From the NCBI RefSeq assembly GCF_000429865.1, contig NZ_KE386979.1, forward strand, positions 127,572 to 191,571: a DNA stretch of 64,000 bases. Reading direction: 5' to 3'. A program made the translations under genes and the position numbers. Below the pieces are notes generated by a model. The model searched no databases. It had not been told where the DNA came from and saw nothing but the letters and a program-made list of their open reading frames with translations. The DNA is from Cucumibacter marinus DSM 18995. Its GTDB lineage: Bacteria; Pseudomonadota; Alphaproteobacteria; Rhizobiales; Devosiaceae. Positions 36,899 to 45,624 of this stretch are shown here, piece by piece (position 1 is the stretch's first letter; the number at the start of each line of letters is the position of its first letter).

Positions 36899-36920
36899 CG
36901 GCCCGAAAGGTTTCGGGCCG
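36899..36920 (+). terminator. Strong hairpin after the deacetylase gene
   Basis: CGGCCCGAAA and TTTCGGGCCG form a perfect 10-bp stem with a 2-nt loop, 27 nt after the stop codon. No T-run follows, so it may stabilise the 3' end or attenuate rather than terminate by itself. Confidence 0.5.
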
Positions 36921-36969
36921 CTATTGCCTGGGTCCGAAAATGCGCCGCATTCACCGGCTAGGCAGGGGC

Positions 36970-37392
36970 ATGGCTGGAAAATTCTCTGTGTGCCTGATTG
37001 TGGCGATGGTACTGATCGCGTTCCCGCTGCCCGGTGCTGCTCACGACGCCGCGCAGATCTTCTGGGAAGACGATGGCATGTGCAGCGTGATCGAAGGCGC
37101 TCGGCTTGATTCTGAATGGCGGTGTCACGGGATCGCTGTTTCCACACAGTCCGACGGCGGTTTGCCGGGCTCGCGCATCACACTGACCGACGATGCAGGT
37201 GGCCAGCGGGTTGTGCGCTTGGGACCTGCGATTGCCGAAACCGCCGCACCGGGAGTGTCGATCCTTGTGGATGACAGCCCCGCCGAGCAGGATTGGCCCA
37301 AGGCCTTTTCCGCGCTCGGGGCAGGAGATTGTTTCCGCTGGATCGGGCAGCAGCGCTGGCTGTGTTTTGTCGGCGATCACGCCCCCGAATGA
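36970..37392 (+). CDS. Small secreted protein of unknown function
   Basis: About 140 residues from ATG 36970; ATG 36940 is an alternative. The N-terminus is a signal peptide (FSVCLIVAMVLIAFPLPGAA). The mature part has five cysteines (MCSV, WRCHG, DCFRW, WLCFV region) and several Trp, suggesting a disulfide-stabilised periplasmic fold. I recognise no family. It is the nearest upstream gene of the dlt-like operon, 109 nt before its first gene, so a link to that operon is possible but not shown. Confidence 0.6.
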   Translation: MAGKFSVCLIVAMVLIAFPLPGAAHDAAQIFWEDDGMCSVIEGARLDSEWRCHGIAVSTQSDGGLPGSRITLTDDAGGQRVVRLGPAIAETAAPGVSILVDDSPAEQDWPKAFSALGAGDCFRWIGQQRWLCFVGDHAPE

Positions 37393-37501
37393 CCCCATCT
37401 CGCCATTTCACGGGCGATTGAACCAAAGCCGGCCGACTTGTTCGCCCCGGCCAGTTCCGATATCCAATCGGTCTCGCCGGCTTTTGCCGGAGAATGAGCT
37501 G

Positions 37502-37744
37502 TTGGGGGACGCCTTGCTGGAAAAAGCTGAACTTGCTGCATGGCTGAGCGAGCGGACCGGCCTCAGCACTGAAGAGCTCGACGCTGGCGCTCCACTGTTC
37601 ACCTCAGGCGTGCTCGATTCCTTCGATCTCGTTGAGATCGTGGTGTTTGTCGAGAAGCGTATCGGCAAGCGCATCGGTGCGCTCGACGTCAATATGGAGA
37701 ACTTCGACACGGTCGACAGCATTCTCCGAACCATCCGGAAATAG
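37502..37744 (+). CDS. Acyl carrier protein of a dlt-like operon (DltC-like)
   Basis: 80 residues from TTG 37502 (GGAG at 37489-37492). No ATG is available in frame. The phosphopantetheine site is GVLDSFDLVEI, with Ser40 as attachment residue, and the helix pattern (ELAAWLSERTG, then FVEKRIGKRIGALDVNMENF) is that of carrier proteins. It would carry an activated acyl or aminoacyl group as a thioester for the membrane acyltransferase. Only 5 nt separate it from the DltD-like gene. Confidence 0.88.
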   Translation: MGDALLEKAELAAWLSERTGLSTEELDAGAPLFTSGVLDSFDLVEIVVFVEKRIGKRIGALDVNMENFDTVDSILRTIRK

Positions 37745-37749
37745 GCGGG

Positions 37750-38856
37750 GTGCCTTCCAACACCGGAACACCGCCGCCGCAGGGTGGCCCGACGTCATGG
37801 CTGATGGACTTTGCCCGCTGGGTTGTCTCGCCGAATTGGACCGTGATTCTGGCCATGACGATGACGGTCCTGGCCCTGGGGTTGGCCATGTTCGCACTGC
37901 CGGACAGCACAGTGTCGGGCGCGATCCGCGCGACGATGAATTTTCGCAAGATCGATGATTCCGAGCTGCTTCTGTTCTTGAACCACCAGGACATCGAGGA
38001 AGCCCTCAAGACCCGCGGCAACGATGCTGATCCGCTGGTGATTGTCTATACCGGTACGTCTTCAATGCGCGAGACGGTATTCAGCCCGGAATATCTCAGT
38101 GACACCGTTTCCGAGGTCATCGACCGGTCGGTGGATTCGTTCAATCTCACATCGCCCGCCCAGCGCATGGTGGTTACGCTCGCCATTGCCGAGAACGCCG
38201 CCTGCGCGGGTGCCGATGTTGTAGTGTTGACGGTCTCGCCCTCCCGGTTCCGGTTCGACGAGAACTGGGATGTGATGTCCTATATGGGGATCACCTCACC
38301 GGCGGCGCTCAACTACCATCCGGCGCTCGAAGAGGCGCATCGGCCCGTCTGGACCGCCGGGTCGCGGGCCAAGTTCCGCGTCGATGCGATGATGTTGATC
38401 GCCAAGGCTTTTGCCGGGCCGCCGGTCGAGGACCCCTTCATCCCCAGCCATCACGCCTATCTCGGGCTCAAGCCGCTTGGCGGCGGAGCTCACGACCGCC
38501 TCCTGCAGGAACTCAATGAGCGAGTGTCGATCGACACCTATGACAGGGGTTATCGCATTCTCGCGGAATCGGTGACGGCGGCGGAGCAGTGCGGCGCGAA
38601 GGTGGTGTTTGTCGAAACGCCCATTCACCCTCGGCTGTTCGAAGTCTCGAACTTTGCCGAAAAGCTGGAAGCGCATCGCCGGCGCATGATGCCGATCGTG
38701 GGGGACCGGCCTTACCTGTGGCTGGTCGATGAAGACCTGTTCGAGCGAGAGGCCTATTACGATGCGCTGCATCTGAGCACCGAAGCCTCGATGAAAAAGG
38801 CCACTGACATGATCGGCCGCATGATCGGGCAGGCATTGCGGGAGGACGCGGAATGA
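37750..38856 (+). CDS. DltD-like membrane-anchored SGNH-family protein
   Basis: 368 residues from GTG 37750. One N-terminal membrane helix (TVILAMTMTVLALGLAMFAL, residues about 31-50) places the rest outside the inner membrane. The nucleophile block is IVYTGTSSMRE (Ser at 104/105, in place of GDS) and the Asp-His block is YYDALHLS (Asp338, His341), as in DltD/AlgX-type SGNH acyl-transfer proteins. It probably moves the acyl group from the MBOAT channel to a periplasmic acceptor. The stop overlaps the next gene (ATGA). Confidence 0.85.
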   Translation: MPSNTGTPPPQGGPTSWLMDFARWVVSPNWTVILAMTMTVLALGLAMFALPDSTVSGAIRATMNFRKIDDSELLLFLNHQDIEEALKTRGNDADPLVIVYTGTSSMRETVFSPEYLSDTVSEVIDRSVDSFNLTSPAQRMVVTLAIAENAACAGADVVVLTVSPSRFRFDENWDVMSYMGITSPAALNYHPALEEAHRPVWTAGSRAKFRVDAMMLIAKAFAGPPVEDPFIPSHHAYLGLKPLGGGAHDRLLQELNERVSIDTYDRGYRILAESVTAAEQCGAKVVFVETPIHPRLFEVSNFAEKLEAHRRRMMPIVGDRPYLWLVDEDLFEREAYYDALHLSTEASMKKATDMIGRMIGQALREDAE

Positions 38857-38978
38857 AGCGGGCCATTCTGACTATCGCCGACATTCTTCGCGGTGCGATC
38901 TTCGGATTCCTGATCGTGCTGGCTCTGTCCGAGATGTTTTTCGGCGGCGAGATCATTATCCGCTACGCGGGGTATTGA
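38853..38978 (+). CDS. 41-residue DltX-like membrane microprotein
   Basis: ATG 38853 overlaps the DltD-like stop (ATGA), and its own stop overlaps a TTG start of the MBOAT gene (TTGA). One membrane helix (GAIFGFLIVLALSEMFFGG) ends in the C-terminal IIIRYAGY. DltX microproteins of Gram-positive dlt operons are of this size, have one helix, and end in a conserved F-x-Y-x-x-F-like motif whose Tyr has been proposed as an acyl relay for the MBOAT. Here Tyr38 and the terminal Tyr41 fit Y-x-x-Y. Function is by analogy and position. Confidence 0.75.
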   Translation: MKRAILTIADILRGAIFGFLIVLALSEMFFGGEIIIRYAGY

Positions 38979-40210
38979 GCGATGTCGGGGCGTGGGGGGC
39001 GATCACTGAGATGCTGAGCGATCCGCTTTTCTTCGCGGCGATCTTCGTCACCGCCACGGGCTACTGGCTGGTGCCGGCGGCCCTGCGCCTGTGGTTCCTG
39101 ACAGCGCTGTCGCTCGTTGTCATCGGCTACTACGATCTCTTCAGTCTCGCCCTGCTAGTCGTATTGAGCGCGGGGGTCTATCCCGTGCTCGGCCTTGTTG
39201 CCCGGGGCGGGCGGCGTGGTGGCATCGCGCTGGCGGTGAGTATCGCATCGGTGTCGGGCACGCTGATCGCGTCGAAGATCTGGTCCGGTTACGTGGCGCC
39301 GCATTATGCGGATTCAGCGCTCTCTTTCGTCTCGATCCTGGGGCTCAGCTATTATTCCTTCCGGCTCATTCATCTGATCATCGATGCCTATCGTTTCGGG
39401 CGCTATCCGGAGACTCCGCTCAAATTCGCGGCGTTCATCTCGCTGTTCACGGTCTTCGTTTCGGGACCGATCCAGCGCTATGACGAAGCCTTTGCGGCCG
39501 GATTTGATGCCCGGTTCGACCTCGACTTCCTCAAACAGGGCCTGACGCGGATCGCGGTGGGCGTGGTGAAGCAAGGGCTGGTTGCCGCATGGCTCGTGGC
39601 GGTGCGCGACAATGTCTTCAACAACCGCGTCGACCCGATCACCTATGAAGGGCTCCTCGATCTGGCGATCGGCGATGTCTGGGCGATCTGTCTTCTGACC
39701 TACTGGATTACCTATTTCAGCCTCGGCGCCTATACGGATGTTGCCATCGGCGCATCGCGGCTGATGGGGCTCAAGGTGATGGAGAACTTCCGCGCGCCCC
39801 TGATCGCGACCTCGCCAGCCGATTTCTGGCGTCGCTGGCATCTGTCGCTGTCGAGCTGGTGCCAGAATTATGTCTATGCGCCCGTGCTTGGCCTGACGCG
39901 GCACCCGTTTCTTGCCATTGCAGTCAGCTTCCAGGTGATGGGGCTCTGGCACATGCTGACGCTCAACCGCATCATCTGGGGTGCGCTTCATGCGGGCGGG
40001 GTGATCGTCTCAGGCTCGCTGGAACGCCGCATCCGCCGGCGGGGCGGGCGCCGGCTGATCCCTCGTCTCATCACGGCGCCCTTGGGCTGGCTTCTGACCC
40101 AGCTTTTCATCGGCTCGACGTTCCTGTTCGTGGTGCTTGAACGCCGCAACGATCTGGGTGAGAGCCTTGCCGCTTATTGGCATTTGTGGACGTTGGGGCT
40201 TTGGGGGTAG
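38975..40210 (+). CDS. MBOAT-family membrane acyltransferase (DltB-like)
   Basis: 411 residues from TTG 38975, supported by the 4-nt TTGA overlap; ATG 39011 is the alternative. About eleven hydrophobic segments. MBOAT marks are LSYYSFRLIHLIIDAYR, FVSGPIQRYDEAF, SPADFWRRWHLSLSSW (His289) and VMGLWHMLTLNRIIWGALHA with the catalytic-type His326. Such proteins pass acyl groups from a cytoplasmic carrier across the membrane. The gene order suggests that it uses the ACP, microprotein and DltD-like protein of this operon. Confidence 0.92.
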   Translation: MSDVGAWGAITEMLSDPLFFAAIFVTATGYWLVPAALRLWFLTALSLVVIGYYDLFSLALLVVLSAGVYPVLGLVARGGRRGGIALAVSIASVSGTLIASKIWSGYVAPHYADSALSFVSILGLSYYSFRLIHLIIDAYRFGRYPETPLKFAAFISLFTVFVSGPIQRYDEAFAAGFDARFDLDFLKQGLTRIAVGVVKQGLVAAWLVAVRDNVFNNRVDPITYEGLLDLAIGDVWAICLLTYWITYFSLGAYTDVAIGASRLMGLKVMENFRAPLIATSPADFWRRWHLSLSSWCQNYVYAPVLGLTRHPFLAIAVSFQVMGLWHMLTLNRIIWGALHAGGVIVSGSLERRIRRRGGRRLIPRLITAPLGWLLTQLFIGSTFLFVVLERRNDLGESLAAYWHLWTLGLWG

Positions 40211-40214
40211 AGCC

Positions 40215-41693
40215 GTGAACACCATCTTCGACGATATTCTCGGCCGCACGGACGGCCTGGATGCGGAAGCGGTTTGCGGGTCCGATCCCGCCAGCTATCG
40301 GACCTTGCTCGACCGCGCCGCCGAACTGGCTGCCACGCTGCGCAAGGCAGGCGCGAAAAAGGGTGATCGGGTCGGCGCGATGCTGGCGATCGGGCTCGAT
40401 AATTTCGCCCTGGCGCTCGCCTGTGGTGGGGCCGGGTTTGTGCTGGTGCCTATTCATCCCCGGGCACGGCCGGCGGATCGGGACCATGTTCTGTCTAATG
40501 CCGATTGCCGCTTCTATGCCGGTCCGGCCGGCCGCGGGCACAACCTCATCGCCGACTATGGGGACTGGGTCATTGAATCAGCGCGCCCGGGCGACCGCTT
40601 TGACCCGCCGCAAGGGACAGCGGCGATCCTTCATACCTCCGGCACGACGGGCAAACCCAAGGGGGTGCTGCTGACCCATGAAGCGGTCAGCGCCAATGTC
40701 AGGGCGGTGAGTGCCTATCTCGGGCTTAATCGGGACAGCCGGACGGTGGTGTTTATGCCGCCGCATTACTCCTCGGGGTTCAACCAGATCCTGAGTGCCT
40801 TGTGGAGCGGCGGGGCGATTCTGCCCTGGGGCGCGGGCATGTTCGATGTGCCCGGGCTGATCGAAGCGATCCGCCAATACCGGATCGGCCGGATATCGGG
40901 AAACCCGATGCTCTTCACCCGCATCGCGGAGGTCGCCGAGGAGCTTGGCGTCACATTGGATCCGCTCGAGGTGGTGCAGTCGACGGGGCAGGCGCTGACC
41001 ATGGATCTCGTCGAGCGGTTGCGCCGTAATTGCCCGAATGCCCGGGTTGTGGGGATCTACGGCTTCACCGAGAATTCGCCGCGGGTCAGCTATCGCTGGA
41101 TGGATGGTCAGGTTCATGCCCCTGACGGCATTTTGCCGGTGGGCCGGGCCATCGAGGGCACGACCGTTCGCGTTGTGCGCCCGGACGGGGCCGACGCCGC
41201 GCCCGACGAGTTGGGCGAGATCATCGTCAGCGGCACCAGCCTGATGTCGGGCTATGTCCGCGACGGGGTGCTGGACCGGCGCGATGTCGAGAACGGCTGG
41301 TTCAAGTCGGGCGATACCGGGTTCATCGACAAGGCAGGAGAACTGCATTTCCGCAACCGGGCAGATTTCGTCATCATCTGCAACAATGAGCGGGTGTCGC
41401 CGGAAGAAGTCGAGGTGGCGCTGGGTGGGGTTGCAGGCGTGCTCGATGTCGGCGTTGCCGGCATCGAGGATGCGGTTCATGGGCATGTGCCGATTGCGCT
41501 GGTGGTCTGCGAAGGTGCGCTGTCCGATGTTGTGCCGGGCTTGCGCCGACAGGCTTCACAGCGGCTGATGCGGACCAAACACCCGAGACACTACGTCAAG
41601 GTCGAAGCCATTCCGCGCAGTGATTTCGGCAAGATCGACCGGGCGTCGCTGGCGCGGCTGGTCGATCGGCTCGATCCCGCAGAATTCAGTTAG
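40215..41693 (+). CDS. Adenylate-forming acyl/aminoacyl ligase (DltA-like position)
   Basis: 492 residues from GTG 40215, 4 nt after the MBOAT stop. ANL-superfamily motifs: P-loop ILHTSGTTGKPKGVLLTH (residues about 138-155), YGFTENSP (A5), FKSGDTGFID (A7), RNRADFVIICNNERVSPEEVE (A8 hinge, with an unusual CNN in place of the usual K-x-x-G) and PRSDFGKIDR with catalytic Lys473 (A10). It activates a carboxylic acid with ATP and should load the ACP of this operon. I cannot tell whether the substrate is D-alanine, another amino acid or a fatty/organic acid. Confidence 0.88.
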   Translation: MNTIFDDILGRTDGLDAEAVCGSDPASYRTLLDRAAELAATLRKAGAKKGDRVGAMLAIGLDNFALALACGGAGFVLVPIHPRARPADRDHVLSNADCRFYAGPAGRGHNLIADYGDWVIESARPGDRFDPPQGTAAILHTSGTTGKPKGVLLTHEAVSANVRAVSAYLGLNRDSRTVVFMPPHYSSGFNQILSALWSGGAILPWGAGMFDVPGLIEAIRQYRIGRISGNPMLFTRIAEVAEELGVTLDPLEVVQSTGQALTMDLVERLRRNCPNARVVGIYGFTENSPRVSYRWMDGQVHAPDGILPVGRAIEGTTVRVVRPDGADAAPDELGEIIVSGTSLMSGYVRDGVLDRRDVENGWFKSGDTGFIDKAGELHFRNRADFVIICNNERVSPEEVEVALGGVAGVLDVGVAGIEDAVHGHVPIALVVCEGALSDVVPGLRRQASQRLMRTKHPRHYVKVEAIPRSDFGKIDRASLARLVDRLDPAEFS

Positions 41694-41699
41694 CATCGT

Positions 41700-42275
41700 T
41701 CAGTAGAGCTTCTCGCCGCGGGTCAGCATGTCGACGAAACCGGCGATCCGCCTGGTCCGGGTCTCGGGCTTTTTGGCGCTGATCACACGAAGGTAGATTG
41801 CAAAGCGGTTTCTGCGGTCGAGAGCATCGTAATGCGCCTGCGCCCGAGGTTCGGCGGCAATCGCCTCGAGCACATCCCTGGGCATTTGAAAGCTTGATTG
41901 GCCGGCATAGGTCTTGTGCCAGCGGCCGTCCTTTTGTGCCGCCTCGATCTGGGCGAGGCCCGGGGGCTGCATGCGCCCCTCGGCGATCAGCTTTTCGGCA
42001 TGAGCGCGGTTTTTGGCCGACCAGGCCGATCTGGGTTTGCGCGGCGTGAAACGCTGGAACCAGTGATCCTCACCTCCCGATTTCTTGATCGCATCGATCC
42101 AGCCCCAGGCAAGGGCCTCGATCACCGCTTCTTCCCAGGTGATCGAAGGGATCCCCGAAGCCTTCTTGTAGAGCTTGATCCAGACTTCGTTTTGACGGGC
42201 GTGGTGATCGGCCAGCCAGGCGGCGAATTCCTGCGGAGTTTCAAAGCTGATGGTGGCGTCGGGATCGATCTGCAT
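41700..42275 (-). CDS. YdeI/OmdA-family protein
   Basis: 191 residues from ATG 42275. The N-terminal domain has the family signature FAAWLADHHARQNEVWIKLY, then EALAWGWIDAIKK and RFTPRKPRSAWSAKNRAHAE; the C-terminal part is the bacteriocin-protection, YdeI or OmpD-associated module (FAIYLRVISAKKPETRTRRI). Cytoplasmic; the biochemical role is poorly defined. It converges on the ligase gene and follows dnaE2 by 22 nt, so it may be transcribed with the imu cassette. Confidence 0.88.
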   Translation of the reverse strand: MQIDPDATISFETPQEFAAWLADHHARQNEVWIKLYKKASGIPSITWEEAVIEALAWGWIDAIKKSGGEDHWFQRFTPRKPRSAWSAKNRAHAEKLIAEGRMQPPGLAQIEAAQKDGRWHKTYAGQSSFQMPRDVLEAIAAEPRAQAHYDALDRRNRFAIYLRVISAKKPETRTRRIAGFVDMLTRGEKLY

Positions 42276-42297
42276 GGGCCTTTGGTGGACGCCGAGG

Positions 42298-45200
42298 TTA
42301 GTGGAAATTGCGGCCTTTGGGCAGCACCGAGACGTTGCGGGGGTGTTGCCAGAGGCGGGCGGTATCGGTGCGGTTTTGCCGCGCCGCTCCCTCTTCGCCT
42401 TCAACCGGTTCGGCGGTCATGGTGTCCATCAGTTCTCCGGTCAGATCGACAAGGCGGTTGGCGACCAGGTGAATGACGCCCTTTTCCTTTTGCAGCTTAC
42501 CCTTGATGCCGATCAGGCGCGAGCCGAGCAGAACCCGGCGGAACCGCTCAAAGACCTTGGGCCACACAATCACATTGGCAGTGCCGGTCTCGTCCTCGAG
42601 AGTGAGGAAGATGACGCCCTTGGCGGTACCGGGGCGCTGGCGAACCAGGATGAGGCCCGATGTGGCGGTCATGCGGCCATCGGGGACGTCCTTGAGGCCC
42701 GATGTGGGCACATAGCCGAGCCCGGCAAGGCGGGGCCGGATGAAGGAGACCGGATGCGCTTTCAGCGACAGTTTGAGGCTCTGGTAATCCTCGACCACAT
42801 GTTCGCCGAGCGGCATGGGGGGCAGGCCGACTTCCTGCTCGCGCTGGAAGGAAATGAAGCGTTCGTCCCGGCCCGAGGCGAAGAGTGGCAGGTCCTCCAC
42901 CGCGGCGCGGGAGCCGTCCTGCCCGCGCAATCCCTTGATGGCCCAGAGCGCATCGCGTCGATTAAGGCCGATCGAGTTGAAGGCATCGGCTTCCGCCAGT
43001 CTTTCGATGGTGGCGATGGGCAGACCGGTCCGGAAATAGAAGTCGCGCATGCTGTCGAACCCCTTTCTGCGCGTGGCCTCGATCCGTTCGCCGGCCTCGG
43101 AGCGCAGGCCCTTGATCTGCCTCAGGCCGAGCCTGAGGGCAAAGGCGCCGCCGCCCATTGATGTGAGGGCGCGCGGATTGGCGGTTTCCTCGAGCCGGTG
43201 ATCCCAGTTGGACAGGTTGATATCGACCGGGCGGGTGGTGCCGCCATGCTCGCGGAAGTCGCGCACCAGCGAGGATGAGGAATAGAAGCCGAGCGGCTGG
43301 GCATTGAGGATCGCGCAGGCGAAGACATCCGGATAATGGCATTTGATCCATGACGAGGCATAGGCGAGCACGGCAAAGCTGGCTGAATGGCTTTCGGGGA
43401 ACCCGTAATCGGAAAACCCCTCGATCTGCTTGAAACAGCGCTCGGCGAAGTCGGGGGTATAGCCATTGCCGATCATGCCCTTGATGAAATCCTCGCGGAA
43501 ATTGCCGATCGTGCCGGTATGCCGGAAGCTGGCCATGGCCCGCCGCAGCCCGTCAGCCCTAGCCGGTGAAAAGCCGGCCCCGACAATGGCGATCTTCATG
43601 GCCTGCTCCTGGAACAGGGGGACGCCGAAGGTCTTTTTGAGCACGGCCTCGAGTTCTTTCGAGGGATATTCGACCGGCTCGTCTCCGTCGCGGCGGCGCA
43701 GATAGGGATGCACCATGTCGCCCTGGATCGGACCGGGGCGGACAATGGCGATCTGGATGACGAGATCGTAGAATTCGCGCGGGCGCAGGCGCGGCAGCAT
43801 CGACATCTGGGCCCGGCTTTCGATCTGGAATACCCCGACCGTGTCGGCAGCGCACATCATGTCATAAACCGCCGGATCCTCGCGCGGTACATTGGCCAGG
43901 GTGAGGGGCAGGTCGTAATGATCCTGCATCAGGTCGAACGCCTTTTTGAGGCAGGTAAGCATGCCGAGCGCGAGCACATCGACCTTCATCATGTCGAGGG
44001 CGTCGAGATCGTCCTTGTCCCATTCGACATAGGTGCGGTCCTGCATGGCCGCATTGGCAATCGGCACAAGATGGTCGAGCCGGTCGCGGGTAATGACAAA
44101 GCCGCCAACATGCTGGGACAGGTGACGCGGAAAGCCGATCAGTTCCGTGGTGAGGCGTAGCGCCAGGGCCAGGCGCGGATCGGCGGGATCGAGGCCGGCC
44201 TCGCGCACGCGCTCCTGGGAAACCCCTTTCGAGGACCAGCCCCAGACCCCTTCGGCCAGCGCGCCGACGACATCGGGAGACAGGCCCATGGCCTTGCCGA
44301 CCTCGCGCACTGCGCTGCGGGTGCGGTAGGTGATGACGGTGGCGGCGATGCCGGCGCGGTGGCGGCCATATTTTTCATAGATGTACTGGATGACCTCCTC
44401 GCGCCGGGCATGTTCGAAATCGACATCGATATCGGGGGGTTCGTCGCGATCATTGGAGATGAAGCGCTCGAACAGAAGATCGATCTCGGTCGGGTTCACC
44501 GAGGTGACGCCAAGGCAATAGCACACGACCGAATTGGCCGCCGAACCGCGCCCCTGACACAGGATCGGGTCGGGCAGGGAGCGGGCGAAGCGGACAATGT
44601 CGTAAACGGTCAGGAAGTAAGGCGCGTAGTTCTTTTCCGCGATCAGCTCGAGCTCGTGGCGGATGCTGCTGACGACCTTTTCGGGCACATGACCGGGAAA
44701 CCGGTTCCTGGCGCCCTGCCAGGTCAACCGTTCCAGCTCTTGCTGGGGTGAGGCGCTGTCACCGGCCGGTTCATCGGGATATTGATAGCGCAGCTCTTCA
44801 AGCGAGAAACGGCATCGCTGCGTGATCTCGATACTGCGGGCCAACGCATCCTCGAAGCCCTTGAACAGGCGGGCCATTTCTGCGGGGGATTTAAGGTGGC
44901 GCTCGGCATTGGCCTCGAGCCGGAACCCGGCGGCATCGATCGTGGTGTGGGTGCGGATGCAGGTGAGAATGTCCTGCAGGGGGCGCCGGTCGGGGCTGTG
45001 ATAAAGCACGTCATTGGTGACCACCAGCGGGGCGCCGCAGCGATCGGCCATATCGGCAAGGCCGGCCAGCCGGGCGCGATCATCGCCCCGGTAAAGGTGC
45101 CGGGCGGCGAGAAAGACCTGGCCGGGGAAGCGGGCGGCGAGCCGGGTCACGACCATCTCGAAATCCATGCCACTGGGGATGAGGGCCTCGGCCTCTTCGG

Positions 45201-45624
45201 CCAACCGTGCGGGGGGCGGCGGCATGGCGATCAGGTTCTGGCCTTCACCGAATTCCATCAGATCGGCGAGGGTCAGGTGACATTCGCCCTTGGGCGCGCG
45301 GCGATTGCCGGCGGTCAGCATCTGGGTCAGCCGGGCATAGGCGGTGATGTCCTGAGGGAAGCACAGGGTCTCGAAACCGTCCTGCAGGACAAGACGTGCG
45401 CCCACCACAAGGCGAATGCCATGCTGTTTCGCCGCGGTATGAGCCCGCACGATACCCGCCAGGGTATTGCGGTCGGCAATGCCGATGGCTTCAAGCCCCA
45501 GCGCCCTTGCGGCGACCACCAGTTCGGCCGCATGGGAAGCGCCGCGCAGGAACGAAAAATTGCTGGCCACGCCGAGTTCGGCAAAGCGGGGGGCGGGGGC
45601 AGGATTCATGCCGTCGGACATCAT
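42298..45624 (-). CDS. dnaE2: Error-prone DNA polymerase DnaE2 (ImuC)
   Basis: 1108 residues, a C-family polymerase alpha subunit. It has the N-terminal PHP domain (FAELGVASNFSFLRGASHAA, then GIADRNTLAGIVRAH), the palm acidic residues in PPDIDVDFEHARREEVIQYI, the tandem HhH region (FNSIGLNRRDALWAIKG) and a C-terminal OB fold. Length and the cassette with imuA and imuB identify DnaE2 rather than replicative DnaE. It performs SOS-induced mutagenic translesion synthesis. The start overlaps the imuB stop by 4 nt. Confidence 0.96.
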   Translation of the reverse strand: MMSDGMNPAPAPRFAELGVASNFSFLRGASHAAELVVAARALGLEAIGIADRNTLAGIVRAHTAAKQHGIRLVVGARLVLQDGFETLCFPQDITAYARLTQMLTAGNRRAPKGECHLTLADLMEFGEGQNLIAMPPPPARLAEEAEALIPSGMDFEMVVTRLAARFPGQVFLAARHLYRGDDRARLAGLADMADRCGAPLVVTNDVLYHSPDRRPLQDILTCIRTHTTIDAAGFRLEANAERHLKSPAEMARLFKGFEDALARSIEITQRCRFSLEELRYQYPDEPAGDSASPQQELERLTWQGARNRFPGHVPEKVVSSIRHELELIAEKNYAPYFLTVYDIVRFARSLPDPILCQGRGSAANSVVCYCLGVTSVNPTEIDLLFERFISNDRDEPPDIDVDFEHARREEVIQYIYEKYGRHRAGIAATVITYRTRSAVREVGKAMGLSPDVVGALAEGVWGWSSKGVSQERVREAGLDPADPRLALALRLTTELIGFPRHLSQHVGGFVITRDRLDHLVPIANAAMQDRTYVEWDKDDLDALDMMKVDVLALGMLTCLKKAFDLMQDHYDLPLTLANVPREDPAVYDMMCAADTVGVFQIESRAQMSMLPRLRPREFYDLVIQIAIVRPGPIQGDMVHPYLRRRDGDEPVEYPSKELEAVLKKTFGVPLFQEQAMKIAIVGAGFSPARADGLRRAMASFRHTGTIGNFREDFIKGMIGNGYTPDFAERCFKQIEGFSDYGFPESHSASFAVLAYASSWIKCHYPDVFACAILNAQPLGFYSSSSLVRDFREHGGTTRPVDINLSNWDHRLEETANPRALTSMGGGAFALRLGLRQIKGLRSEAGERIEATRRKGFDSMRDFYFRTGLPIATIERLAEADAFNSIGLNRRDALWAIKGLRGQDGSRAAVEDLPLFASGRDERFISFQREQEVGLPPMPLGEHVVEDYQSLKLSLKAHPVSFIRPRLAGLGYVPTSGLKDVPDGRMTATSGLILVRQRPGTAKGVIFLTLEDETGTANVIVWPKVFERFRRVLLGSRLIGIKGKLQKEKGVIHLVANRLVDLTGELMDTMTAEPVEGEEGAARQNRTDTARLWQHPRNVSVLPKGRNFH

